From: an uncultured Bacilli bacterium
GTDB taxonomy: Bacteria > Bacillota_I > Bacilli_A > RF39 > UBA660
Length of the DNA: 12,916 nt
Reading direction: 5' to 3'
NCBI GenBank assembly: GCA_947623855.1
Contig: CANQHW010000020.1
Location: 1 to 12,916, forward strand
In this document: one piece after another, positions 6,801 through 12,916 of the stretch
Numbering within the stretch: the stretch's first letter is position 1
Layout of the letters: each line of letters starts with the position of its first letter
Program-made: the position numbers and the translations under genes
Notes under the pieces: generated by a model
Seen by the model: the letters and a program-made list of their open reading frames with translations, nothing else
The model's database searches: none
Told to the model about the DNA's origin: nothing

Positions 6801-9800
6801 GCAAAGAGGGGAAACTTTAACACCTTTAGAAGAACATTTTTTAAATCATGGTACTGTTGAGATGCAAATTGCCCAAAATATGAAAGATGATCGTAAAGCC
6901 CAAATTAGAGGATTAATTAAACGTATAAAAGAAATAACCCAAACTAAAGGAGCTAATACTGGAGTTGCTGTAGATGTTGATACAATCGCCGACTTTAATA
7001 AAGCTGCCAAAGATTTTGCCGAAGGTAATAAAGTATTGGAAGAACTATTATTAACTTCTCATAAATATAACGTTGATACTCTAGCTTGTTGTGGTGGTCA
7101 TATTGGATATACTGAAATGGATCCTATGACAAAGTATAATCAACCATATATTGCTTTTAAGATGACAGAAGAGTTTGAAAAATGTTTACCAACTATATTA
7201 GAAACTTTAGGAAATAATAATTATGACATTGTCTTTATTAAAAATACAGAAGATATTGGTGCCCCTTCCTTCGTTTTATTTAGACAATCTAATTATAGCA
7301 ACGAAATGTTTGATACTTTAAACACAGTAATTGAAAATGTTATGGGAAATGATGCTTATATTACAAATGTTAGTGAAAATACAAATAAAATGATGGATCT
7401 TTATAATTACTTAAAAAGTAATGAACTATCAGTTCCCGTACAATTTGAAATTAGTCAAAGAATAAGTGGAGTAGAAAGTACAAGTAGCTATGAATGTTGG
7501 TTGGGAAATAATTGTAGTAAAGAAACTTTTGATGGTAAAGAATTTATTCCAAAAATAACGGCTGCCCAAACCACTTTAGAATCTATATTAGAACCAACAA
7601 GAGAAAGTGAAACTTTAGAAACTAGCCCCGAAGTAGAAGAACTAATCATTGATGATACTAAGGAACCCATAGAATCAAATGCAGGGGGCATAAAACTTAC
7701 TTTAGAACAATTTCAAGAGCATATAAGCAAAATGCAAGAAATGCTTAAAACTTTAAAAGAAAACGAAAATGGAATAAATAGTTTTTTTGGTGCTACAAAT
7801 CGTACAGATCCATTAGCTTTCGCGCTATTAAATAGTGATGAAACTTATATGACTACAAGGCAAGATTATATGGAATTACAAGAAGAATTGTTATCTTTTG
7901 ATTTAAGTGATATTCCATTTGAAGCTTGGAACGGAGTTACTCTAAGGGGAGATGAAAATCATCCATTAGATTTATCCCAAACACATGCTAATATTGATTT
8001 TAGCATAGTTACTTTAGATTATAGTGTTAAAAATTTTGATTTTTCCAATCATCAAAAAACAAATTTTCAAGGATGTAAGATCCAACATTTAGAACAATTT
8101 ATAGGTGAATGTTACTACGATGAAACAACTTTTGATGCGGAGATAATGGAACAAAATCCTCTGTATTTTTTGCCACATGATTTTTCCCAAGAATATAAAG
8201 ATCGCTTTTATGCTTTGATGTATAATCATGGTTCTTGTGCTCCTTTTGGAATAAAAGATTTTTTAAAATTAACGCCTGAACAATCAAATGAATTATTGCA
8301 AAATAAGCAATCATTTGCTAGCAATATTTTAAATGGTAGAGATTTAAAAGTTATCAATTTATTAGGAATTGAAAAAGCAATTGAATTATATCGTTTTTCT
8401 CCAAGTGTTTTTACAGATGTTTCAAATATTTTATATGATCAAGGTAAAAGTTATGGTCTTAAAGGCTATACAATTGATAATAATCAATTCTCTGGTATAT
8501 TGCAAGAATGTGCGAGTTTAGAAGATATAAAAAACGCAACTTATAATTTTTTAAAAAAATTAGTTATTGAAAGTAGTAGCCCTATTGATATAAAAGCTTT
8601 TTCTAAAGAATTTATTAATGCTAATCCTGATATTTTTCTAACTAGAGTTAATATCCCTGTGGATGTAAAAAAAGACTATTTTTCTAAAAAATTAAGTATG
8701 CAAGAGGTTATAAGCTACTATGATGTTTTTAAAGATATGCCAATAGAATATTTTGTTCAATCACCTTCCTTACGAGAACGTGCTAAAACTTTGGGTTATG
8801 GTAAATTAGGAGAATTTCTAATGCAACATAAAACCATTATAAGCGATATAAACTCTTGGGCTCAATTATCTAACGTATCTATGTTACTCTTTGATGAAGA
8901 ATCCTCTGTAAAAAATTTTCTTAATTATATAGATGATGTTGATGCTGAACAAATATTCCCGTCTGTTATGGATGTATATATTGAAGGCGAAGGTCATGTA
9001 AGCATTATTACAGCTTTAAAAAGAGTTTTCAGTAATCAAGAAACAATCAAATTTTTAGCTAAATATCGATATAATATTGCAGATTTTAAAAAAAGTGTTG
9101 GTTATATAACGTTAGAACAAGACTTTACTAAAGAGGATTTATTAGATAATTTAGTGTGCCCTATTTATGAAGCGATTGTTAGGGACGGTAAAACGTATGG
9201 TCCATATGCAACTGCCAAATTTAAAGAATTATATCCAGATTTATTCTTAAGCGAGAGTGTCGACCCTGAAATTCAAGAAAAATTTTACAATAAAGAGTTA
9301 ACCGTTAAAGACTTTGAAAATAATCCTACATTATTACAAGAAATTGGTAATACAAATATAGCTTATGGCTTTGCTCCTGAAAATTTATGGATTGCAGAAT
9401 TATTTACTGATGTAGAAAATCCTACTGAAGCAAATGATTACCGAGTAAGAACTCTAAAAGCTTACGAAAGTATTCAAGATGAAGGAGTAAAGAATGAATT
9501 TAGCGAATATGTAAAAGCTCATTCTAATACTATCCCTATTGAAAGAATAGAGTATATTCCACCTCTATTAAATCGCATTATCTTATCTAATTCTAGTGAA
9601 TTACGAAGATTAAAAAATGAATTAGTTTCTCAATTATTATTATCTGATAATCCACTTAATGATTTCGAAAAAATTGAAAATATTTTTATTAAAAATAATT
9701 TACCAACTGTTGGAAAAATTTACTTATGTTTTAAAACAATATATGGAAATTATCGAGGGTTTAATTTTAATGAATCATCTATAGTATCACCATTACTAAA

Positions 9801-12800
9801 AAGTAAATCCCTTCGTGAAAAAGATATGACCATATTTGCGGATTTAATAAAAGCTAGTTTAGGTTCTAATAATAGAAGTATTAAAGAATATTTAGAGAAT
9901 ATTGAAAACTCTTATAAGCTTTATACAGATATAAAAACTGGAACTATAACATATGATTCTTTGGATGATAGTAGTAAAGTTGACTTGACAACTTTTAGAA
10001 GCTATTTACAAACTTTGTATGCTCAAACATTAAAGGGAAGAACTGCAACTGATACTTTTAGGATTTCTGAAGACATTATTGGAGATATAAGCAGGTTAGA
10101 AGAATTATTATCTCCTAATGGTAATAGTGATTACTACCTTCCTGATCGTATGGTATCAATGTTTTGCCATTTTGCGGGATTTGATACTTTAGAAGAAGCT
10201 AAAAATTATATGGATACTAAAGTTGCAGAAGCTAATGCACGTAATCAGAAGGGAGCGGGAAGCAATTTAGTATTAGAAGTAGGAGATTTTGTCAAAGGCT
10301 TTGATTTACAATATTTAGAAAATATTTTACAAAGAGGAAGTGTTGCTAAAGAATATTTAGGTGATGATGCGACATCTGATCTTACCCCATTAGATACTGA
10401 TTTATCAAGAATAACAGTTTTAGGTAGTAGTATATCTGAAACTATCTCCGGATTAGCGTCCCAACAATATGGACCAATTAAAATAATATTGAAAAATGAC
10501 GATCGCTTTAGTGTAACAAGAACAAAAGAAAATGGCGAAAACTTAGATAATTATGATGCAACAAAATATGAGCTATTTTATAGTGGTCTTTGTGATACCG
10601 CTACTTCAGAGCACTACGGTATAAGAACAGGATTTGCCTCAACAGATATTGATTATATAATGGTAGACGAATATAACCCTCGAGTTGGTTTTGAAATAGC
10701 TCGAAATGGCTTTTATATACCAGTTGTAAATCAAAATGGGGAGATCATATTTACACCTCATGATTACGATTTATTACGTGAACAAATGCAAGGATTATCA
10801 TATTATGATATGGAAGAGTATACTTTATCAGAACAATTAATTACTTCTGATGTAACGGAGATGGCTGAGCAATATGAACAAAATATTCAAGACATTGATC
10901 ATAAATATGAACAAATTTACGGAAAATTACAAGAAGCTTTAAAGAATTTTCAAGATTCTACTGGAATGGCATTATATTTTAAAACCGATATTGATGGTGA
11001 TTTATCTGAAGGCAGCGTAGAATTATTTAATACAGGATCAACTGGTAGATATACAAATAAACCTGGTGATGGCGACTTTGATTTTATGTTAAGAGTTGAT
11101 AAATCATTATATAAAAATTATGAACAAATGGAAAAATTTAAAGCCGCTTTTGCTAAGTCCTTAGGGGCAACGGGAACGGAAATACTTGATAGTGGAGATA
11201 TTAGAGCTAAAGGCGTAAAAATTGGTGATGTTACTGTCGATGTTGATATTACTTTTGTAAGTAAAACTGATAAAATTACTTATTCTACAGATATTGCATT
11301 AAAAGACCGTTTAGAAAATATTAGAAAACAATATCCCGACCAATATCAATATGTTTTAGCTAATATAGCTTTAGCTAAACGAGTATTAAAAGAAGGACAA
11401 ATTTATAAACCAAATCGTGGGGAAAATCCTCAAGGAGGTCTTGGGGGAGTAGGGGTTGAAAATTGGATTTTACAACATGGTGGATCCTTTATTAAAGCGG
11501 CAAATAGTTTCTTAGAAAAAGCGAAAGGTAAAGACTTTAAAGAATTTTGTAAAGTATATCAAATATGGGATTTTGGAGAAAATTTAAAATCTGAGAAAAT
11601 TGATGAATTCGGCGAAGAAAAGCATCTTTATCCCCATGATGAATTTGTATTCAATAATATGAGTTCTGAAGGTTATGCTAAAATGGTCAAAGTTTTACAA
11701 GAATATATTGATGATTATAATCGCCGTACTAAAAATTTATTTGCAAATAGACTAGTAAGTGCTATAAATTCTAACGAAGATGTAAACGATATCATATTAG
11801 AAATAAATAACTATACCGAAGAAAATCTCCCCGAAGGTTATAGCAGTTTAGCTGAATTTAAAGAAAATTTAGCTGATACTTTAATTAATACTGGTACTTT
11901 AGATAAATTAACAGATCAACAATTTATCGAATTAATAGAAGATAAAGCATTTTTAAGAAAAGTATTATATAGTGATAAATTAAGTTATTTTATTCGTCAA
12001 AATTTAACTCATATTCCCAATAAAATAATTACTTTATTTAAAGAATTATCTAATGAAGAATTAATTAAGCTATTTGATAGAACTGATATTCAAGAATATT
12101 TAGATACTTTATCTGATGAAGAATTCTTAAAAGTAAGTGAAGCAATATTTACAGAAGGAAGTAATTTATTACTTATTTCTGAAAATTTAAAAAATAGATT
12201 AGCTAAAATTAATCCCAAACTATCTAATAATCTCGCAGAAACAGTTAGTAATGCTACCAATGTAGATTCTTCTAAAATACAAAGTGAATTTAATGATTTA
12301 TTAGAAATGATTAAAAAAAGAGATCCTCTTTCAAAATACTATTTTTTTGATTTAATTGGTGAAATCACTGATTTTAAAGATAGTGATATAATAGCTAATA
12401 TTTATCTTATTATTACTACTGCTCGTCAAAATAATGTTGATTTAGAAATTTCCAATACTGATATCGAAAATTTACTAACCTATATAAAAAGTAATGAAAC
12501 AATTTTAGAAAAAGTTTTAGGATTTAATAGTGGTATTTACGTTAACGATATGCAATCGGATTTTGATTCTACTATGAAATATATTTCTATTCAAACATTA
12601 TTAGATATATTAACCAATAAGGATAGCTATAATAAATTTTTACAATTAAATCAATATCCTGATAGTTTTGATGGTTTTTCTCAATCAGAAATAGCCAATG
12701 GTATAAGGCAATTAATTACAGCTGCTAAAAACAATAGTTATGATTTAGGATTAAGTGATTCCCAACTAGCTCGGGCCCAAGAAATTATTGATAATTTTGG

Positions 12801-12916
12801 CTTTAATATAATTGAATTTGTTGAAACAAATGTTGACAAATATAGTAAATTAATTAATAATAATACATTAACACCCGATGTATTTATTGAAGATGCCAAA
12901 TTTAACCTTTTAATAA
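3865..12916 (+). CDS. Giant multidomain T7SS-linked protein with nucleotidyltransferase domain (3' truncated)
   Basis: One reading frame runs from ATG 3865 to the right edge without a stop, giving at least 3017 residues. AAGGTGGTGA (3847-3856) is a suitable ribosome site. I read every codon: there is no in-frame stop, and Trp is always TGG. There is no signal peptide and no LXG-type N-terminus. Order of parts by residue: Ser/Asn/Thr linker 53-232; helical region 245-640 with a coiled coil near 447-495; Gly/Ala hydrophobic core about 640-932; CCGGH module about 1050-1250; pentapeptide-like patch 1370-1406; helical repeats 1423-1830; helical spacer to about 2120; an uncharacterised motif-rich module 2130-2325; a polymerase-beta-type nucleotidyltransferase 2360-2560; and a further helical region to the edge. 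It sits behind three small helical genes and EssC, so a T7SS substrate is the best guess. A surface or structural protein is the main alternative. The C-terminus and any immunity gene lie outside the window. Confidence 0.88.
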   Translation, partial: MQQFDINLNLDFDDVKLDKLYEDAHKNGNLNVKTTSSDVTRNYNVGETNRYGGTSSSTTETMDLSSLDSPNETSSNTNIDAASATNPKSPDASTIDNISKENINNDINSNNSNNNLNNQSSLESAKTNNSINASQSHNNGSEIDSDLTTSQNSNNNIDLDTRNKKNKPSINSNSSTGTSSSSSGMGNNGYQSNNNQGNNFGLQGDSFGMPNASVSSTTEDNSGSTTITMTSVNAQGEEVVTEFTVDEFIDFLKSFGLDDKDINRILNSEITLPDLINEIDTEVDNTRREKMQYATYLQACGLEYTDINDLKKEIKNDKNKLEKLYQKKVTADNHEIDAIANFISRLQNGESLENILTSQIVAWEYIDANGQKNYRYDDPYAAGVMDGITYTPHTFEDMYKDSKLLEELKNNLTEQTTKSLFSKEEKTYHVWNGTPEQQAFFDNLLEKRHSINDDRNNDIAKIEEDISALEEKVNLYESICKEIEEQVNFYMNSIDNYTHKIDFDSSNYFNEDNLAIINELQERYKYVRLTNEGTVPSAYIENKEEIVKLLSCIINAKGNVSNGYLNVHGYMLKLTSSDDLFNHYLKYLPYITDAEKNVFNYIYNTEGVDAAYEYLNGDLYDDLDKRWVVNQKQIDQDFATDHFILSSAGSVIVTPFEGLSAFAYSLKSYFCSKQKLRGVGVYSSGDVWRSTVAENIAQDSPFWSFIYSTGMSMADSLVLIGLSAATGGLAAGAEGAAAMSSVGVKALNIGISSVTMGSRAYVSTINEALERGLSDGEAIALSFTSAVVETAMEYFSVSHLLDLENKLGDGVEKVADKIASFFESDSIPSILKNEKIANLATKSFYVAASALSQALAEGDEEFWTEILNYVADIFITKDLSKYAESMQDYIEKGDNEAVAWVKTIGNLQIQAFQAFLGGFVSGLCFGAFGGAKTVQRSNYAIANNMYDNLDGLSDAKKFTQVLQINKEQLNAFYEVVAKKQRGETLTPLEEHFLNHGTVEMQIAQNMKDDRKAQIRGLIKRIKEITQTKGANTGVAVDVDTIADFNKAAKDFAEGNKVLEELLLTSHKYNVDTLACCGGHIGYTEMDPMTKYNQPYIAFKMTEEFEKCLPTILETLGNNNYDIVFIKNTEDIGAPSFVLFRQSNYSNEMFDTLNTVIENVMGNDAYITNVSENTNKMMDLYNYLKSNELSVPVQFEISQRISGVESTSSYECWLGNNCSKETFDGKEFIPKITAAQTTLESILEPTRESETLETSPEVEELIIDDTKEPIESNAGGIKLTLEQFQEHISKMQEMLKTLKENENGINSFFGATNRTDPLAFALLNSDETYMTTRQDYMELQEELLSFDLSDIPFEAWNGVTLRGDENHPLDLSQTHANIDFSIVTLDYSVKNFDFSNHQKTNFQGCKIQHLEQFIGECYYDETTFDAEIMEQNPLYFLPHDFSQEYKDRFYALMYNHGSCAPFGIKDFLKLTPEQSNELLQNKQSFASNILNGRDLKVINLLGIEKAIELYRFSPSVFTDVSNILYDQGKSYGLKGYTIDNNQFSGILQECASLEDIKNATYNFLKKLVIESSSPIDIKAFSKEFINANPDIFLTRVNIPVDVKKDYFSKKLSMQEVISYYDVFKDMPIEYFVQSPSLRERAKTLGYGKLGEFLMQHKTIISDINSWAQLSNVSMLLFDEESSVKNFLNYIDDVDAEQIFPSVMDVYIEGEGHVSIITALKRVFSNQETIKFLAKYRYNIADFKKSVGYITLEQDFTKEDLLDNLVCPIYEAIVRDGKTYGPYATAKFKELYPDLFLSESVDPEIQEKFYNKELTVKDFENNPTLLQEIGNTNIAYGFAPENLWIAELFTDVENPTEANDYRVRTLKAYESIQDEGVKNEFSEYVKAHSNTIPIERIEYIPPLLNRIILSNSSELRRLKNELVSQLLLSDNPLNDFEKIENIFIKNNLPTVGKIYLCFKTIYGNYRGFNFNESSIVSPLLKSKSLREKDMTIFADLIKASLGSNNRSIKEYLENIENSYKLYTDIKTGTITYDSLDDSSKVDLTTFRSYLQTLYAQTLKGRTATDTFRISEDIIGDISRLEELLSPNGNSDYYLPDRMVSMFCHFAGFDTLEEAKNYMDTKVAEANARNQKGAGSNLVLEVGDFVKGFDLQYLENILQRGSVAKEYLGDDATSDLTPLDTDLSRITVLGSSISETISGLASQQYGPIKIILKNDDRFSVTRTKENGENLDNYDATKYELFYSGLCDTATSEHYGIRTGFASTDIDYIMVDEYNPRVGFEIARNGFYIPVVNQNGEIIFTPHDYDLLREQMQGLSYYDMEEYTLSEQLITSDVTEMAEQYEQNIQDIDHKYEQIYGKLQEALKNFQDSTGMALYFKTDIDGDLSEGSVELFNTGSTGRYTNKPGDGDFDFMLRVDKSLYKNYEQMEKFKAAFAKSLGATGTEILDSGDIRAKGVKIGDVTVDVDITFVSKTDKITYSTDIALKDRLENIRKQYPDQYQYVLANIALAKRVLKEGQIYKPNRGENPQGGLGGVGVENWILQHGGSFIKAANSFLEKAKGKDFKEFCKVYQIWDFGENLKSEKIDEFGEEKHLYPHDEFVFNNMSSEGYAKMVKVLQEYIDDYNRRTKNLFANRLVSAINSNEDVNDIILEINNYTEENLPEGYSSLAEFKENLADTLINTGTLDKLTDQQFIELIEDKAFLRKVLYSDKLSYFIRQNLTHIPNKIITLFKELSNEELIKLFDRTDIQEYLDTLSDEEFLKVSEAIFTEGSNLLLISENLKNRLAKINPKLSNNLAETVSNATNVDSSKIQSEFNDLLEMIKKRDPLSKYYFFDLIGEITDFKDSDIIANIYLIITTARQNNVDLEISNTDIENLLTYIKSNETILEKVLGFNSGIYVNDMQSDFDSTMKYISIQTLLDILTNKDSYNKFLQLNQYPDSFDGFSQSEIANGIRQLITAAKNNSYDLGLSDSQLARAQEIIDNFGFNIIEFVETNVDKYSKLINNNTLTPDVFIEDAKFNLLI
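4021..4560 (+). other. Ser/Asn/Thr-rich low-complexity linker of the giant protein
   Basis: Residues 53-232 are dominated by Ser, Asn and Thr, with runs such as NNSNNN and SSSSSG and almost no large hydrophobic residues. Such a stretch should be disordered. It separates about 50 N-terminal residues, which could bind the small partner proteins, from the folded body. The DNA is built from AAT/AGT/ACT codons, and slippage could change its length between strains. Confidence 0.8.
5785..6660 (+). other. Gly/Ala-rich hydrophobic core of the giant protein (possible membrane-active region)
   Basis: Residues about 641-932 hold several hydrophobic, small-residue stretches: FILSSAGSVIVTPF (643-656); MADSLVLIGLSAATGGLAAG (713-732), continuing Ala/Gly-rich to about 743; and AFLGGFVSGLCFGAFGG (914-930). 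Between them are amphipathic helices with the phrases ERGLSDGEAIA (770-780) and AEGDEEFWTEI (856-866). These alternating helices could insert into a membrane or form a packed helical bundle. A pore or translocation role is inferred only from composition and from the position between the delivery end and the enzymatic end. Confidence 0.5.
7015..7620 (+). other. CCGGH-containing module of unknown function in the giant protein
   Basis: Residues about 1050-1250 form a compact alpha/beta stretch: a helix (KVLEELLLTSH), then LACCGGHIG (1073-1081), then QPYIAFKM (1093-1100), alternating helices and strands, and a Cys/Trp segment SYECWLGNNC (1208-1217). C1075, C1076 and H1079, perhaps with the later cysteines, could bind a metal. 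I do not recognise a named family. Acidic linkers (about 1238-1270) follow. Confidence 0.4.
8131..9400 (+). other. Helical region with degenerate NP-x2-FL repeats in the giant protein
   Basis: Three copies of a motif occur: NPLYFL (1431-1436), NPDIFL (1587-1592) and YPDLFL (1790-1795). Each is preceded by an amphipathic helix and followed 10-14 residues later by an aromatic pair (RFY, DYF, KFY). Copies are about 156 and 203 residues apart, so the repeat is large and degenerate, consistent with an extended helical solenoid. Its function is unknown; it may be a scaffold holding the C-terminal enzymatic domains. Confidence 0.5.
10250..10840 (+). other. Uncharacterised module before the nucleotidyltransferase domain
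   Basis: Residues about 2130-2325 have motifs that look like an enzyme or binding fold rather than a spacer: VKGFDLQYLENILQRGSVAK (2143-2162), SDLTPLDTDLSRI (2171-2183), HYGIRTGFASTDID (2250-2263), FEIARNGFYIPVV (2276-2288) and IFTPHDYDLLR (2295-2305). The first phrase, with a helix ending in ILxxG, is loosely reminiscent of ADP-ribosyltransferase-type entries, but the expected catalytic triad cannot be placed, so that is only a guess. The module connects to the nucleotidyltransferase through a Glu/Gln-rich helix (about 2332-2365) and may belong to the same functional unit. Confidence 0.45.
10942..11560 (+). other. DNA polymerase beta-type nucleotidyltransferase domain in the giant protein
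   Basis: Polymerase-beta-fold nucleotidyltransferases share hG[GS]-x9-13-Dh[DE]h and a later h[DE]h; the acidic residues bind two metals for nucleotide transfer. Here GS is at 2391-2392 and DFDF at 2404-2407 (11 residues between), with VDVDI at 2458-2462 providing the third Asp (D2459 or D2461). R2395 and N2398 in the loop resemble nucleotide-contacting positions. The following helical part, with NIALAKRVLKE (2500-2510), GGLGGVGVENWIL (2524-2536) and HGGSF (2538-2542), recalls the class I CCA-adding/OAS-like layout, where GxxGY-xxE and GSF occur. All catalytic positions look intact. The substrate (tRNA, other RNA, nucleotide or protein) cannot be told. Confidence 0.75.
11881..12916 (+). other. 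C-terminal helical region of the giant protein (runs off the window)
   Basis: Residues about 2673-3017 are Leu/Ile/Asn-rich helices with recurring openings such as LTDQQFIELIE (2682-2692), LSNEELIKLFD (2728-2738) and LSDEEFLKVSE (2750-2760). This suggests a short helical repeat of variable period. No enzyme motif is visible before the window ends. Whether another domain follows cannot be seen. Confidence 0.45.

Noticed and set aside
3990..8314. Several minus-strand open frames of 61-97 codons inside the giant gene
   Set aside because: They lie opposite a continuous, codon-biased coding frame, have no ribosome sites or recognisable domains, and are mostly mirrors of its low-complexity sequence.
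10942..11560. Assignment of the nucleotidyltransferase as a CBASS-type cyclic-nucleotide synthase
   Set aside because: The motif alone cannot separate CD-NTases from CCA-adding or other enzymes. There are no CBASS effector or ancillary genes here, and embedding in a giant protein does not fit.
1..12916. Use of TGA as Trp (Mycoplasma-type code), suspected because of the AT-rich sequence
   Set aside because: No in-frame TGA is seen in the giant gene or the other genes, Trp is consistently TGG, and all visible stops are TAA. The standard bacterial code explains everything.
1..12916. CRISPR arrays, tRNA/rRNA genes, insertion sequences and attachment sites
   Set aside because: No regularly spaced direct repeats, RNA gene signatures, transposase-like proteins or terminal inverted repeats were seen.

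Overview
The window looks like one end of a type VII secretion (T7SSb) locus from a low-GC Gram-positive bacterium, most likely an uncultured gut-type Bacilli/Firmicutes lineage. The reasons are the strongly AT-rich coding DNA, purine-rich Shine-Dalgarno sites (GGAGG, AGGAGA, AAGGAGG), exclusive use of TAA stops, TGG as the only Trp codon, and EssC-, EsaB/YukD- and WXG100-like genes together. All supported genes are on the + strand. The genus call is inference; the Firmicutes-type T7SSb call is well supported.

Layout: (1) 1-1482 is the C-terminal part of an EssC-type FtsK/SpoIIIE ATPase, cut off by the left edge. (2) 1475-1741 is a small ubiquitin-fold EsaB/YukD-like protein overlapping the essC end. 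(3) 1742-1874 is a regulatory gap with promoter-like boxes and a palindromic, cre-like site. (4) 1875-2573 is a 232-residue protein that reads as two WXG100-like helical hairpins, followed by two stem-loops, the second a convincing intrinsic terminator. (5) 2649-3829 holds three small, tightly packed, helix-rich genes (191, 99 and 99 residues) resembling ESAT-6-like or Lap-type secretion partners. (6) 3865 to the right edge is one uninterrupted reading frame of at least 3017 codons with no stop in the window.

The giant protein is the centre of interest. In order it has: a short N-terminus without a signal peptide; a Ser/Asn/Thr-rich linker (about residues 53-232); helical and coiled-coil stretches; a Gly/Ala-rich hydrophobic core (about 640-932); a small module with a CCGGH motif (about 1050-1250); a degenerate pentapeptide-like patch (about 1370-1406); a long helical region with a recurring NP-x2-FL motif (about 1423-1830); an uncharacterised module with distinctive motifs (about 2130-2325); a DNA polymerase beta-type nucleotidyltransferase domain (about 2360-2560) with the pattern GS-x11-DFD plus a downstream VDVD; and another helical region running off the window.

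Working model (inference): EssC powers export, the small helical proteins act as targeting partners, and the giant protein is a T7SS substrate that could present or deliver a nucleotidyltransferase. No immunity gene is visible, and the true C-terminus, where polymorphic toxins usually carry their toxin tip, lies outside the window.
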